From contig NZ_BAKW01000006.1 in assembly GCF_000614545.1 (NCBI RefSeq), positions 1 to 64,000 of the forward strand: DNA of 64,000 nucleotides. The letters run 5' to 3'. The notes beneath the pieces were generated by a model. The model was not told where the DNA came from and did not search any database. It saw only the letters and a program-made list of their open reading frames with translations. A program made the position numbers and the translations under genes. This stretch comes from Asaia platycodi JCM 25414. GTDB taxonomy: Bacteria; Pseudomonadota; Alphaproteobacteria; Acetobacterales; Acetobacteraceae. Shown in pieces: positions 51,097-62,139 of this stretch (positions are counted from its first letter, which is position 1; each line of letters begins with the position of its first letter).

Positions 51097-52409
51097 AGGA
51101 TGAACCTGCTGAGATCGCCCTTGCTCGCAAGGGGGGCCACGCGCTCCTGAACATCCTGCGCCGTGACAGTGATCGTTTCGCCACCGAGATCGGAAGCGCG
51201 GAAGGAAATATCTTCCAGCAGGCGTTCCATCACCGTTGCCAGACGTCTGGCACCGATATTCTCGACGCGCTCATTGATGTCCGCCGCCAGCTCTGCCATC
51301 GCCTCGACCGCACCGTCTTCGAAAATGAGCGTGACGTTCTCGGTGCCAAGCAGCGACACATATTGCTTGAGCAGAGAATGTTCAGGTTCGAGCAGAATGC
51401 GTTTGAGATCGTCACGCGTCAGACCAGCCAACTCGACGCGGATAGGAAGACGGCCCTGCAATTCGGGCAGGAGATCCGAAGGCTTTGCCAGGTGAAAGGC
51501 ACCGGACGCGATGAAGAGAATATGATCCGTCTTCACCGGGCCATATTTAGTCGTGACCGTCGTACCCTCGATCAGCGGCAGCAAATCACGCTGCACACCT
51601 TCGCGCGAGATGTCGCCGCTACGGCCACCCCCCTCACCCGAGCGGGCACAGACCTTGTCGATCTCGTCGAGAAAGACGATGCCATGATCCTGCACGTGGC
51701 GCACGGCATCCTGTGTCAGCGCATCGCTATCGACCAGTCTGTCGGCCTCCTCGCGGATCAGCAACAGGCGTGCTGCCGCAATGGTCAGGCGACGCTTCTG
51801 CGGCGAGCGATTCATCAGATTCTTCATCAGATCGCCGAAAGCCGCCGCGTTCATAACGGTACCGCCCGCCATATCCGGCATATCGCCGGGGCCCGCCTCG
51901 CGACCAACCTGAATCTCGATCTCCTTGTCTTCAAGCTCGCCATTGCGCAGCATCTGGCGGAACTTGGTCTTGGTGTCTGCCGACGCTGTTTCGCCGACCA
52001 GCGCGTCTACAAGACGCGCTTCGGCAGCCAACTCCGCCTTGGCATTCACATCCTTGCGGCGCGCCTCGCGCAGCATGGTAAGTGACACCTCGACCAGATC
52101 GCGCACGATCGATTCGACATCGCGCCCGACATAGCCAACCTCGGTGAATTTTGTCGCCTCGACCTTGAGGAAAGGCGACTGCGCCAGACGGGCCAGGCGG
52201 CGCGCGATTTCCGTCTTGCCGCAGCCGGTCGGACCAATCATCAGAATGTTCTTGGGAACGACCTCATCACGCAGAGCATCAGGAAGCTGCGCCCGGCGCC
52301 AGCGATTACGCATGGCAATGGCCACGGCACGCTTGGCTTCGTTCTGCCCTATGATGAAGCGGTCGAGTTCGGAGACGATTTCGCGCGGCGAGTAATTCGG
52401 AATTTCCAT
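51093..52409 (-). CDS. hslU: HslU ATPase subunit of the HslUV protease
   Basis: 438 aa AAA+ unfoldase, intact: Walker [10 protein letters not shown], Walker [11 protein letters not shown], pore loop GYVGRDVE, intermediate I-domain about 135-235, and C-terminal SRFIL that docks into HslV. Its ATG shares one base with the hslV stop (TAATG). Confidence 0.97.
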   Translation of the reverse strand: MEIPNYSPREIVSELDRFIIGQNEAKRAVAIAMRNRWRRAQLPDALRDEVVPKNILMIGPTGCGKTEIARRLARLAQSPFLKVEATKFTEVGYVGRDVESIVRDLVEVSLTMLREARRKDVNAKAELAAEARLVDALVGETASADTKTKFRQMLRNGELEDKEIEIQVGREAGPGDMPDMAGGTVMNAAAFGDLMKNLMNRSPQKRRLTIAAARLLLIREEADRLVDSDALTQDAVRHVQDHGIVFLDEIDKVCARSGEGGGRSGDISREGVQRDLLPLIEGTTVTTKYGPVKTDHILFIASGAFHLAKPSDLLPELQGRLPIRVELAGLTRDDLKRILLEPEHSLLKQYVSLLGTENVTLIFEDGAVEAMAELAADINERVENIGARRLATVMERLLEDISFRASDLGGETITVTAQDVQERVAPLASKGDLSRFIL

Positions 52410-52998
52410 TACAGCGACTCCCCGCCGAGCAGTTCCACCCGAACGGAATGGTTGGTGTAAACGCAGATATCGCCTGCAATCTCCATGGCCCTGCGTGCCA
52501 CCTCTTCCGCCGTCAGCCCCTCGATATCGATCAGCGCCCGTGCTGCAGAAAGGGCATAATTCCCACCAGAACCGATGGCGATGATGCCGTCTTCTGGTTC
52601 GAGCACGTCGCCATTACCCGTCAGCGTGAAAGAGCGATGGGCATCAGCGACCGCCATCATGCTTCCAGCCGGCGCAGATAGCGATCGGTGCGCCAGTCCT
52701 TGGCCAGGTCGACACAGGCTCGCTCCAGCTGGTCGGGATAACGTTCGAGTTTGGCTTCGAGACGTTCGAGCAGCGTGAAGGCGTCGGCCGTCGCACCGGC
52801 AAAACCAGCCAGAATGGCGCCTTTGGGACCAATACGTCGCACTTTGCGGGCATTGCCCTTGATGACGGTCTGGCCAAGCGTCACCTGCCCGTCGCCCGCC
52901 ATGGCAACCTGTCCGTCGCGACGGACACAGAGGATCGTGGTGCCATGCCAACCAACAGGATCATGGGAAGAAGAAGAATTCTGCATGCTTCCACACAT
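52409..52998 (-). CDS. hslV: HslV peptidase subunit (frameshifted near 52662)
   Basis: About 192-196 aa. N-terminal nucleophile threonine exposed after processing before [41 protein letters not shown], and C-terminal [14 protein letters not shown]. One missing base at [11 protein letters not shown] splits it. Start is either the ATG at 52998 or at 52986 (MQNSSSSHD). Two-component proteasome-like protease with HslU. Confidence 0.93.
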
Positions 52999-53074
52999 AA
53001 GCGGTATGCGCCGTCAGACAAGATCGAAACCCTGCCTGACGGAGCAGCTGTCTGATGTTATGCTGTGCTGTGGC

Positions 53075-54999
53075 TCAGCCTCGCTTGCGCATCGTGGCGC
53101 AGATCGCCTCGCGCAGTTCCTGCGGGGTGAACGGCTTGCCGAGCACGAAAGCCTGAGCGGGCAGATTCTGCGGATCGGCGTAACCGCTGACATAAAGCAC
53201 CGGCAGATCGGGATAGCGCGCTGCCACGATCAGCCGCATTCACGCCCGCCCATGCCGGGCATGAGCAGGTCGAGCACGACCAGATCGACGACCTCTCCCT
53301 TTTCGAGATAGCTGATCACATCAGCGCCATCGGGTACGCTGACGACGTTGTGCCCGTCCTGTGTCAGGAACTGCTCGGTCACGAGCCGCACGCCCGGCTC
53401 GTCGTCGGCTAGCAGGATACGCAAAGGCCTCGAGGGCTGCGCGTCCACCCTGTCAGGGGCCAACTCATTCTCTTGCTCTTGCGCGCAGACGGGAAGGGTC
53501 ACGATCATGCTCGTGCCTTCATCGGGCACGCTTTCGACCCGGATATCGCCACCGCTGCGTTGCAGGAACCCATAGATGGTCGAAAGACCGAGGCCTGTTC
53601 CGCTTCCCAGCCCCTTTGTCGTGAAGAAGGGCTCGAAAATGCGGCGTACCACCTCTGGGGGCATCCCACAGCCCTGATCTTCCACAGTGAGGATGACACA
53701 GGGAGCGCCAACCACGTTGGTCTCGCTGACAAGGCGGATACTGATCGACCCGCCCCGAGGCATCGCGTCACGGGCATTGATACAGAGATTGAGCAGCGCC
53801 ATTTCGAGCTGCCCCGGATCGCTGAGCACCGGCGCCACCCGAAGATCGCGCGGCACAGCATCGAGATCCAGGGTGCACCGGCCTGTCTCGCCTCTCAGGT
53901 CGCTGGTGCGGCTCAGGCTCTGCACGATCAGATCGCGCATGTTCCAGATCAGCTCGACAAGATCGACCGGCTTCAGCGCCACAGGTTTGGGCCGACCGAA
54001 CTCCAGGAGACGTCGCGTCAGCACAGTGCCGCGCCGCGCGGAATCGAGCGCATTATCGAAAAGCTTCGTCACCATCGGATCGCTCGCAGGCGTCATATCC
54101 TGCAGCAATTCGAGCGAACCCAGCATCGCAGTCAGCAGATTATTGAAGTCATGCGCAATGCCACCCGCCAAGGTGCCAAGCGCGTGCATCTTGTCGTCCT
54201 GACGCAGGCGTTCTTCCATAGCGAGGCGTTCGGTGACGTCACGATCGAGACTGAGCTGCCAACGTTGAGCGGCGGGATACGGCACGCCGGAAGCGTTGCG
54301 CGGCCAGGGTAGCGTCTGACGCGAGATCTCATGCCAGCGCGTGCCCCCCGGCGTGATCTCTGAAACGAGGCGCATGACCTCGCCATGCTCCTTTGCCTCC
54401 TCGCGCATGGCAGTGATTTCAGGACGAAGCGCTTCTTCGAACAGCGTGTTTTCCTCGATATCCCCTCTGGCGTTGAGGGGGGCGTCGACGTCGAAATTAT
54501 GGCGCAGTACCGTACCATTGGCTTCCGAGAACACGACATTCATCGGAACTGATTCCAGCGCACCATGCAGCAACACGCGCTCGGTCATCAGCGCCCGCTC
54601 GAGCCGGTGATGGGCGGCCACCTCGCGCACCATTGCGCGCAGCGAATCAGACTCCCAGGGCTTATGAGCGTAAAACTGGATGCGGCCCTGATTGAGAGCG
54701 GCCACAACAGCCGCAAGATCGGCATAGCCGGTCAGCAGGATGCCACGCGCGTCGGAAAATTCACGCGCTTTGCTGAGTAGTACATCTCCGGTCATGTTGG
54801 GCATGCGCTGATCGGAGACGATCACGGCTATATCGGGCGACTTCTTAAGAAAGCCCAGAGCTTCGACAGGGTCCGTGCTGGACAGAATATCGAACTCGTC
54901 TTCCAGCAGATCGGTCAGCGCCACGAGGATTTCCGCCTCGTCATCGACGATGAGAATGCGGCTGCGCCCGTAGGGAACAGACATCTCGGTGCGTTTCAT
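53075..54999 (-). CDS. hybrid histidine kinase, REC-PAS-HisKA-HATPase-REC (frameshifted near 53237)
   Basis: About 641 aa, cytosolic. First receiver about 10-125 (ILIVDDEAEI, phospho-Asp in VIVSDQRMP, Lys in YAHKPWE), PAS-like domain about 150-270, HisKA with LAGGIAHDFNNLLTA, ATPase with NARDAMPRGG and GTGLGLSTIYGF, and a second receiver (ILLADDEPGV, VVLDLLMPGMGG). One restored G near 53237 extends the last receiver through LPVLYVSGYADP to a stop at 53075. Its ATG overlaps the stop of the upstream kinase (ATGA). Confidence 0.88.
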
Positions 55000-56867
55000 G
55001 CGCTGCGTCCTATCGTAACCGGGCCAGTCGGGGTCAGTCGGACGGGAACAGAAAGTGTGAAACACGCCCCTACCCCCTGACCGCCACTGAGATTGGCATC
55101 TTCAATATCAATCGAGCCTCCATGAGCCTCGATCACACCATAGGCAATTGCCAGTCCGAGGCCTGTGCCCATTCCTACCGGCTTGGTCGTAAAGAAAGGC
55201 TCAAAAACCCTGGCGCGCAGATCGGGAGGCACGCCGGGACCGTCATCGGCCACGCTGATCACGTAATTTGCCCCCTGCTCATTCTGCTTGAGCACCGTCT
55301 CGATCACGATCTTGCCGCTTGGCGCACCGGACTCAAGCCCCTCGACTTCGGCACGCGAACGAATGGCATCGGCGGCGTTGCTGACGATATTCATGACAAC
55401 CTGATGCAGCAGGGCGGGCTGGCAAACCAGCATACGTGGCGCCGCCAGATGCCGTTCGACCGTGATTTCGCGCCCGAATTTGTGAGCCAGAAGCGCTAGC
55501 GCCGTGTCGATTGCCTCGACGACATCCGTATCCTGAAACGCGCTCTCATCGAGACGCGAGAAGCGACGCAGGCTCAGGACAAGATTCTGGATGCGCTGCA
55601 GGCCCAGTCTCATGGCTCCGATACGGTTGGAGCATTTTTCGAGCAGGGTAAGCTGGGAAGGCTGAAGCGGCCCCTCGGTCTCGATCAGCCTGCGCAGGGC
55701 GCGCGCAATCGTTTCCTCATGTGCCAGCGTAAACGCGAGTGGATTGTTGATTTCATGGGCGATACCGGCCACCAGTTCGCCGAGCGACGCCATCTTGGCG
55801 GTCTGAACCAGCTTGGCCTGAGTTTCGATCAGACGGGCATTGGCATCGGCGAGCTCGGCATTGGCATGAGCAAGCGCCTCGGCCATGGCCGCCTTCGCGG
55901 CGATGGCGCGCGCCTCACTCTGGGCCGTCTGAAGGGCGACTTCGCGTACCTGACGTTTGATTTCCTGCTGCCTGATCTCGTCCTGCGCCAGCTTGCGGCG
56001 TACGAGCACCCTTATGCGCAAAGCGAGCACATCCGGCGCGATGTCGCTCGGGACAAGATCGTCGAGCCCGGCATCGAAGAGATCGGCCGCTGAATGACGC
56101 CGGAACCGGTCTGCATCAACGATACCGAGGATACGGAAGGATGTGCCGCCGGCTTCGAGCACGTCCTGACGCCGCGCATCGAGGCGACGACAGAAATTGA
56201 CCCCGTCGAGCAGGCGCGAGGTGAGGTCGAGCACGAGACAATCCGGCCCTTCCTCGCCCCCCAGCCATGCACCATTGATCAGCTCGCTCGACGCCGTGAC
56301 GGTGGTAACCGTATGCCCGTCACGCCAGAGCAGCTCACCGAGCGAAGCCCCCGAGACATCACGTGCCCAATTGGCGCTCTCGCTTATTTCCTCTTCACAA
56401 TCGTCACCTCTGGGGCTGGTGACGATGACGATGCGCGCGCGCCTGAAACGCCCGGCCTCATCAGCCTGCAGAAAATCGGACCCTTCGCGCAGCAAGGCCC
56501 TGATGCGCAGGACCAGCAGGTCAGGATGCGCCGATTTCGAAATATAGGCATCCGCCCCGCTTTCGAGGCCCTCTCGCTCCAGCCCCGGTGCCACGTCTTC
56601 GGTGAGCATCAGGATCGGAATCGAGCGCGTCTGGGCATTCATGCGGAACTGACGAGCCATCTGGCCGCCATTCATCCCGGGCAGATGATAATCCGAGACA
56701 ACCAGATCGGGCAGACCGTCATCGAGGCAGGAAAGCGCTTCTTCACCGCTTGCCACGCGTCGAACGGCAAACCCCGCATTATCGAGTAGTGCGACGAGAG
56801 CCTGGGCCTGGCTGTCGGATTCCTCGACGATGAGGATGAGGGGAAGTTGCGTGTCGGAAATGGTCAT
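54996..56867 (-). CDS. hybrid histidine kinase, REC-REC-like-HisKA-HATPase
   Basis: 623 aa, intact. Receiver 1 about 8-125 ([22 protein letters not shown]); a second receiver-like region about 145-285 with [14 protein letters not shown]; an Ala-rich coiled coil about 300-360; His[22 protein letters not shown]; ATPase with [10 protein letters not shown] and [13 protein letters not shown]. No membrane segment. Coupled by a 4-bp overlap to the next kinase, so the pair probably acts in one signalling cascade; output partner not present. Confidence 0.88.
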   Translation of the reverse strand: MTISDTQLPLILIVEESDSQAQALVALLDNAGFAVRRVASGEEALSCLDDGLPDLVVSDYHLPGMNGGQMARQFRMNAQTRSIPILMLTEDVAPGLEREGLESGADAYISKSAHPDLLVLRIRALLREGSDFLQADEAGRFRRARIVIVTSPRGDDCEEEISESANWARDVSGASLGELLWRDGHTVTTVTASSELINGAWLGGEEGPDCLVLDLTSRLLDGVNFCRRLDARRQDVLEAGGTSFRILGIVDADRFRRHSAADLFDAGLDDLVPSDIAPDVLALRIRVLVRRKLAQDEIRQQEIKRQVREVALQTAQSEARAIAAKAAMAEALAHANAELADANARLIETQAKLVQTAKMASLGELVAGIAHEINNPLAFTLAHEETIARALRRLIETEGPLQPSQLTLLEKCSNRIGAMRLGLQRIQNLVLSLRRFSRLDESAFQDTDVVEAIDTALALLAHKFGREITVERHLAAPRMLVCQPALLHQVVMNIVSNAADAIRSRAEVEGLESGAPSGKIVIETVLKQNEQGANYVISVADDGPGVPPDLRARVFEPFFTTKPVGMGTGLGLAIAYGVIEAHGGSIDIEDANLSGGQGVGACFTLSVPVRLTPTGPVTIGRSA

Positions 56868-57069
56868 GCAGTGTCGTGGTCCATCATATCATACACGCCT
56901 CAAGGAACGACTGTAACCGTTCAAGGTCCGGAATGGGTGATTATCGGGCTCGGCTTTTGCCAATCATTGCATTTCGTCGCGCTGGCAGCTACCTCAACGA
57001 CAGACAACGTGGCCAGCTTCGACTGGACGCCTTTTTCCCGTGCCCGTTACGACAAGCTGAAAGCGCCCC

Positions 57070-57480
57070 ATGGAAGCTCCATCCCGCCCTTCCCTGTCAC
57101 GTCTGGCCCAGGCAAGCGAAGATCGTGAGGCCCGCACGCCCACCGGTATCGGTTTCGTGCGTACCACGTTCTGGGCGATCTGCCATTTCGTCTTCTATTT
57201 CGCCCAGCAGGTCGCCGAAGTTCTCGCCCCGCTCTGCCTCGTGATCGGTATCGGCTGGATGGCCCTGCCCCGTGCGCTCTCCGCCATTACGACTGGCAGT
57301 GCATCAAGCGATCCGCAGGCACAGGACGTCATGAACCATGTCGTCGGCAGCATCCCCGATCACCTGACGATCGGTAGCCATGTCATGACGCCGGGCGGCC
57401 TGATTTTCGACGGCTTCCTGCTCATGGCCATCGCGGCGGTCGGTGCAACGATCTCGGCCGTGGCCGCCCGCAATATGTAA
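57070..57480 (+). CDS. small membrane protein upstream of ftsEX, unknown
   Basis: 136 aa with two hydrophobic segments (VFYFAQQVAEVLAPLCLVIG and GLIFDGFLLMAIAAVGATIS). Weak ribosome site, so the start is uncertain. Ends 36 bases before ftsE. No family recognised. Confidence 0.5.
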   Translation: MEAPSRPSLSRLAQASEDREARTPTGIGFVRTTFWAICHFVFYFAQQVAEVLAPLCLVIGIGWMALPRALSAITTGSASSDPQAQDVMNHVVGSIPDHLTIGSHVMTPGGLIFDGFLLMAIAAVGATISAVAARNM

Positions 57481-57516
57481 TTTCCCGTTCAAGACGTTCA
57501 TGATCCGGGAGCGTTC

Positions 57517-58197
57517 ATGATCCGGTTTCGCAATGTGAGCTATAGACATGAAAGAGGCCGCCGGGCTCAGGGGCGCCCGGTTCTTGAGGCAATCACCCTC
57601 GATATTCCCCAAGGCAGCTTCCACTGGCTGACTGGCCCATCGGGCGCCGGCAAATCGAGCCTTCTGCAGTTGATGCATCTAGAGTCCCTGCCCGATGAGG
57701 GGCAGGTCGAAATTCTGGGTGTCGACATCAAGAGCGCCAAGCGGCGACAACGCGCCCAGCTAAGACAGAAAATCGGTTTCATTCCGCAAGACCTCCGTCT
57801 GCTCTCCGAACTGGATGTTTTCGACAACATCGCTCTCCCCTTGCGACTTGCAGGCGCTGCGCGTGGAACGATCGAAGGTGAGATCGTGTCGATTCTCGAC
57901 TGGCTCGGCCTGATCAGCAAGAAGCACAGTCTGCCCGACCAGCTTTCGGGCGGCGAACGTCAGCGCGTTGCCATCGCGCGTGCCCTCGTCATGCGCCCCT
58001 CCCTTCTTCTGGCCGATGAGCCGACGAACGCCTTGGCCGAAGGGCAAAGCTGGCAGCTTGTCGAAGCTCTTCAGGCACTGAGCCGTTCGGGTACTACCGT
58101 CATTGTCGCAACCCATAACGAAGCCCTGCTTCGTGCTGTAGAGTATCCAAGCATAGCGCTGAAAAACGGACGCCTTGCGGGGATGCCGCTGCGATGA
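57517..58197 (+). CDS. ftsE: cell-division ABC ATPase FtsE
   Basis: 226 aa: Walker A GPSGAGKSSLL, Q-loop FIPQDLRLL, signature LSGGERQRVAIARAL, Walker B LLLADEPTNAL, switch His ATHNEALL. All catalytic residues present. Overlaps ftsX by 4 bases. With FtsX it activates periplasmic amidases at the septum. Confidence 0.9.
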   Translation: MIRFRNVSYRHERGRRAQGRPVLEAITLDIPQGSFHWLTGPSGAGKSSLLQLMHLESLPDEGQVEILGVDIKSAKRRQRAQLRQKIGFIPQDLRLLSELDVFDNIALPLRLAGAARGTIEGEIVSILDWLGLISKKHSLPDQLSGGERQRVAIARALVMRPSLLLADEPTNALAEGQSWQLVEALQALSRSGTTVIVATHNEALLRAVEYPSIALKNGRLAGMPLR

Positions 58198-59102
58198 GCC
58201 GAGCCCTGCCCGATGGCCTGCATCTCGGCAGGCGCGACCATGGGCTGATTCCCGTCATTGCGGCTGTTGCTGCCATAGCCGCCCTCGCTCTTGGGGGGTG
58301 GAACGCAGCACGCAGCCTCTCGCGTGAGTGGGAAAATGGCGCGGCGCAGCATGTCACGATCGAAATTCCCGACTTTACCGGCGACGCCGGGTCAACCGCG
58401 AACAGACTGAGCGCCGTTCTACGTAGCGATCCGGGCATTGCAACCGTCGAAACACTGCCTGAGACACAGATACGGGCTATTCTGCGGCCATGGCTCGGGA
58501 CGATGCAGGGCGAGCTTTCCGATCTGCCCGTCGTGCTGGCCGTCACGCGGAAAAGCGGAGCCCCTGCAACCGATTTTCCTGCCATACTCGACACAGTCGC
58601 CCCCTCTGCCATTTTTGAAGAAAATGCCAAATGGGGCGAGAGGCTCACGCTTCTGGGCCACAGCCTTCAGGCTTGCGCCTGGCTGGCCGTGCTCCTTGCC
58701 GGGTTCGCCACAGCCGGAGTAACGACGCTCTCGGTGCGCATGACCCTGATCGCCAGACGCCGCACGATCGAGATCCTGCATGGCTTTGGCGCGCGTGACA
58801 GCCTGATTGCGCGACGAATCGCCTGGCGCAGCGCAGGGCTCGGCCTTGCAGGCGGCGTTCTCGGTACGATTCTCGGTGGTGCGACGCTTGCAGTTCTGCA
58901 CAGGCTCATTCTGCCTTTCATGGATCAGCACAACGCCGGACTCTCCCTCTGGCCTCATGGCGTGTCGGAGTGGCTTTCTATCTGGGTCAGCCTGCCGCAG
59001 GCCTTATGGCAGTCTCTGGCCTGCGTGCCGGTTCTGGTGGCCTTGCTGAGTTTTGCAGTGGCCCAATACACGGTGCGGCTGTGGCTGCGGAGACTGCCGT
59101 GA
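58194..59102 (+). CDS. ftsX: cell-division permease-like FtsX
   Basis: 302 aa. N-terminal helix (VIAAVAAIAALALGGWNAA), periplasmic domain about 50-165 with VTIEIPDFTGD, then three C-terminal helices including RRTIEILHGFGARDSLIARR, the FtsX-typical block. Stop overlaps the next GTG. Confidence 0.88.
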   Translation: MSRALPDGLHLGRRDHGLIPVIAAVAAIAALALGGWNAARSLSREWENGAAQHVTIEIPDFTGDAGSTANRLSAVLRSDPGIATVETLPETQIRAILRPWLGTMQGELSDLPVVLAVTRKSGAPATDFPAILDTVAPSAIFEENAKWGERLTLLGHSLQACAWLAVLLAGFATAGVTTLSVRMTLIARRRTIEILHGFGARDSLIARRIAWRSAGLGLAGGVLGTILGGATLAVLHRLILPFMDQHNAGLSLWPHGVSEWLSIWVSLPQALWQSLACVPVLVALLSFAVAQYTVRLWLRRLP

Positions 59103-59689
59103 AATTCTGGCTTGCGGTGCCATTCCTGATTCTCGTTCTGGCCCTCTCTTGGTGCGCTGGCTTTGCGTGGTTCTGTGTCGATGCGCTTCACCCGGTGTCG
59201 AATCCGGTCCATTGCGACGGGATCGTCGCCCTGACTGGAGGTCGCGACAGGATAGAGGCCTCGCTGTCGCTGCTCGACAAGGGCGTGGGCAGAAAACTGC
59301 TCATTTCGGGCGTCGGGCCCCATGCCACGCTGACACAGCTCGCCGAACACGCCCCCATCGCCCTCAGCCCGGACCTGACTTCACGCATCACGCTCGGGCG
59401 CAGAGCAGTCTCCACCATCGGCAATGGCTCCGAAACGGCAGAATGGGCCGCCCAGAACGGGATCCACTCCCTGCTTGTCGTCACGGCGGGCTATCATATC
59501 AGACGTGCCATGCTCGAGCTGCACCGCGCGGCACCCGGTCTGACGCTGCATCCCTACCCGGTACGATCGCCCGCCCTGAGGCGCAGCCCCGATCGCGCGA
59601 CGTTCAGACTCTTGTTCCATGAGTACATGAAATGGATCGGCTCTCATCTAGGCCTGTCGCGCGGAATCAATCTGACGCCGCCAGCCTGA
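59099..59689 (+). CDS. YdcF/ElyC-like DUF218 protein
   Basis: About 196 aa from the GTG overlapping ftsX. One N-terminal helix (FWLAVPFLILVLALSWCAG), then a DUF218 domain: GIVALTGGRDRIEAS, LLISGVG, GNGSETAEWA and VVTAGYHIRRAMLEL. Alphaproteobacterial order ftsE-ftsX-DUF218-plsC. Biochemical role in envelope polymers unknown. Confidence 0.85.
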   Translation: MKFWLAVPFLILVLALSWCAGFAWFCVDALHPVSNPVHCDGIVALTGGRDRIEASLSLLDKGVGRKLLISGVGPHATLTQLAEHAPIALSPDLTSRITLGRRAVSTIGNGSETAEWAAQNGIHSLLVVTAGYHIRRAMLELHRAAPGLTLHPYPVRSPALRRSPDRATFRLLFHEYMKWIGSHLGLSRGINLTPPA

Positions 59690-59922
59690 CACAGCGACCA
59701 CCAGGAAAGACATGATCGGGACGGATTGCGCCTTTATTCAAGCGGAGCCCGTCCCGTCGAATTCCATCGGGGCGCCTGTTGCTCTAGAGCTTCTCGGACC
59801 AAACAGAATCGACCGACCGGATCGGGGCGCCCATTCAGAAGATTGGCTTCCGAGCTGCAAGCCAGCGCACATGAACAGGGCTCTGGTGAGGATCGGAAAC
59901 AGAGCCGGAACTGGGGGAATTC

Positions 59923-60666
59923 ATGAACCGGATACGCGCCCTTCTCTTCATCATCTATTTTGTGATCCTGACTCTGATCATGGGCTTAGGGGCCATGCCG
60001 ATACGTGCCCTCCGCCGCCATGAGGCAGCGTTACGCTACGCGCAGCTCTGGTCATCGCTCACACTTTGGGGGCTGAAAGTCTTCTGCGGTGTCAGCGTAC
60101 GCGTTACCGGGGCGGAGAACCTGCCAGAGGGCGCCTGCCTGATCGCCTCGCAGCACCAGGCCTATTTCGATGGTTTCATCTGGATGATACTGGCGAAGCG
60201 CCCTGCCTATGTCATCAAGCAGGAACTCACGAAAATTCCGTTCATCGGCCCCATGCTGCTGCTTTCGGGCATGGTGCCCGTAGAGCGGGCAGCAGGCGCC
60301 AAAGCCCTGCGCGCGCTCATGAAAGCGACACAGGCCCATTTCGACGAAGGACGGCAGATCATCATCTTCCCGGAGGGCACGCGCACCCTGCCCGGCGAAC
60401 GTGTGGCGTTGCAGCCGGGCATCGTGGCACTGGCCAAACAGGCCGCAGCTCCAGTTATTCCTGTTGCCACAAATTCCGGGCTGCACTGGCCGCGTCGAGG
60501 ATGGATGATGCGCCCCGGCGAGATCATTATCGCCGTAGGATGCCCTCTTCCAGCCAATGCCGGGCGGCTTTCCCTCATCGACTCGATCTACAAATCCTGG
60601 GACAAGCTTTGTGTGGAAAACGGTTTACCGCACCCTGTGGATAACTCTGTGGACTCGCCTCGATGA
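59923..60666 (+). CDS. plsC: 1-acyl-sn-glycerol-3-phosphate acyltransferase family protein
   Basis: 247 aa. N-terminal helix, HX4D motif in SQHQAYFDGF, MVPVERAAG, and IFPEGTRTLPGE; all PlsC signatures. Acylates lysophosphatidate at the inner membrane. 233 bases after the DUF218 gene. Confidence 0.9.
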   Translation: MNRIRALLFIIYFVILTLIMGLGAMPIRALRRHEAALRYAQLWSSLTLWGLKVFCGVSVRVTGAENLPEGACLIASQHQAYFDGFIWMILAKRPAYVIKQELTKIPFIGPMLLLSGMVPVERAAGAKALRALMKATQAHFDEGRQIIIFPEGTRTLPGERVALQPGIVALAKQAAAPVIPVATNSGLHWPRRGWMMRPGEIIIAVGCPLPANAGRLSLIDSIYKSWDKLCVENGLPHPVDNSVDSPR

Positions 60667-60995
60667 TCAGAGGCTTTCCTGTGCAGAAGCCGGGTATCGA
60701 TTGGGGATGACCCGCTGCTTGCTCCCTAAGTGCCTGAACTGGCTGGCCGGAAGGCGAGTCAAGGGACAATCGCCTTAAATGCTGGGTTTTGTCCCTATAT
60801 TGTTCCGGCAGAAATGAGCGGTTGGGGCATCTAACACAGGCATTTGCGCTTTCATAGCCCTTGTCGAAGAGTCTTTTTCGTTCCATCGCAAGCTCCGTGT
60901 CACCTCTGGGGATAAATTGTGCTCTTTCTCATTAAATGTGTGAAATCGGCCTGTGGAAATCCCGGCTTGCGCAGTAATGGCGGAGGTTTACTCCG
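60667..60995. other. intergenic gap with no supported gene
   Basis: Some 330 bases before the DUF2125 gene, AT-richer around 60900-60950. A TGTGGATAA word lies just upstream in plsC, and looser GTGGAAAT/GGGGATAAA words lie within, but they do not form an origin-like cluster. No gene seen. Confidence 0.4.
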
Positions 60996-62055
60996 GTGAG
61001 AAAAGCCCTGTTCTTTGCAGCGATCGCTGTTACGGTTCTGTTACTCTCCCTGATCGGGGCCGCGTCATGGCGCCTTGTCCGGCTCGACCGCGCCCTCACC
61101 GCTCTGCCTGCTCAACTCGAATCCAGGGGCTGGAACCTTGCCTGGCAGGATAAGCGCGTCCTTTGGCGCCCCTGGGGGGCTCAGATCGTCTTTACCCGGC
61201 CGGTACTCACGGGGCCTCAGAACCGGCTCTGGGCGGGCATGCAGCTCAGCATCGTCACAAGCCCGTTCCACCCCTTGTCATTGTCTTTCTACGCGAAGGG
61301 CACTCAGATCGTCAGGCTCGGTGAACGCCTTTCGCTGATGACGGGCGCATTGAGTGGCCGCTTCGCCACCTCCTCACGCATTGCAACACTGACTTCGGAA
61401 ACGGTCACGGTTGCTGGGGCGCCTATCGAAGGGGTCGAGGAGCTCTCGCTCCAGAGCTTCACCGCGAGGCTGATCCCCGGCATCGAGAACGGGCACGACG
61501 CCCCTGCATGGGCTGTCGAACTGCGTGCGAAGACGGTGCTGCCCCAGTTCGTGAACGACCAGTCCACAGCCAGCCAGATTGCGCCTGATCAGCTCACACC
61601 CGCCACGACCCAAGGCATGACGGGCAATCGTCTGAAAACGCTTCTCGCCCTGCTGCCACCGCCGCGCGACCTGCACCTGATCGTCACGGCACTGAAGGGC
61701 GACACTCACGAGTCAGGGCCACAATCGACCATGACATGGGAAATGGACGCTATTTAATACAGACCGCTTCCTTCGAACTCGGCCCCCTTTCCTGCGTCGC
61801 GCGCGGTAATCTCTCTCATGACGGGGAAGGGACACTCTGGCGCATCTCTCAGGCTTGCAGGGCTTTGTTCGTTACGGAATCGCCCATGCCCCTGAATCGC
61901 TGCGCGTGAATCCGGATTACGCAGGGATCTTCAAGACGCTCGATGAACAAACGGCAAGGATACCGGACCAGCTCGATCTGCCTTTTCCAGTGGGTAGGAA
62001 TGACATTTTATTGCAAAATCACATCTTCGCGATATTAACAGGGCATTCTCGATGA
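60996..62055 (+). CDS. DUF2125-like envelope protein (two frameshifts, near 61751 and 61848)
   Basis: About 353 aa after restoring one G at each site, giving DGYLIQTASFELGP and SQGLQGFVRYGIAH. N-terminal signal anchor (ALFFAAIAVTVLLLSLIG), then a beta-rich periplasmic domain with RGWNLAWQDKRVLWRPWG and LGERLSLMTG typical of DUF2125 proteins. Function unknown; next to phospholipid acyltransferase. Confidence 0.7.
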
Positions 62056-62139
62056 ACCGGAGGGGAGGCTGACGCCTTATGGCGGAGGCTGTTTCCAATT
62101 CCCCTTCACGACTGGCCTTGATGGCCGCGGATCACTGCA

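Noticed and set aside
60600-60995. DnaA-box-like words (TGTGGATAA and looser variants), possible replication origin
   Set aside because: One good match, lying inside the plsC coding region, and no cluster of boxes or dnaA/hemE/parAB neighbours; chance occurrence is likely.
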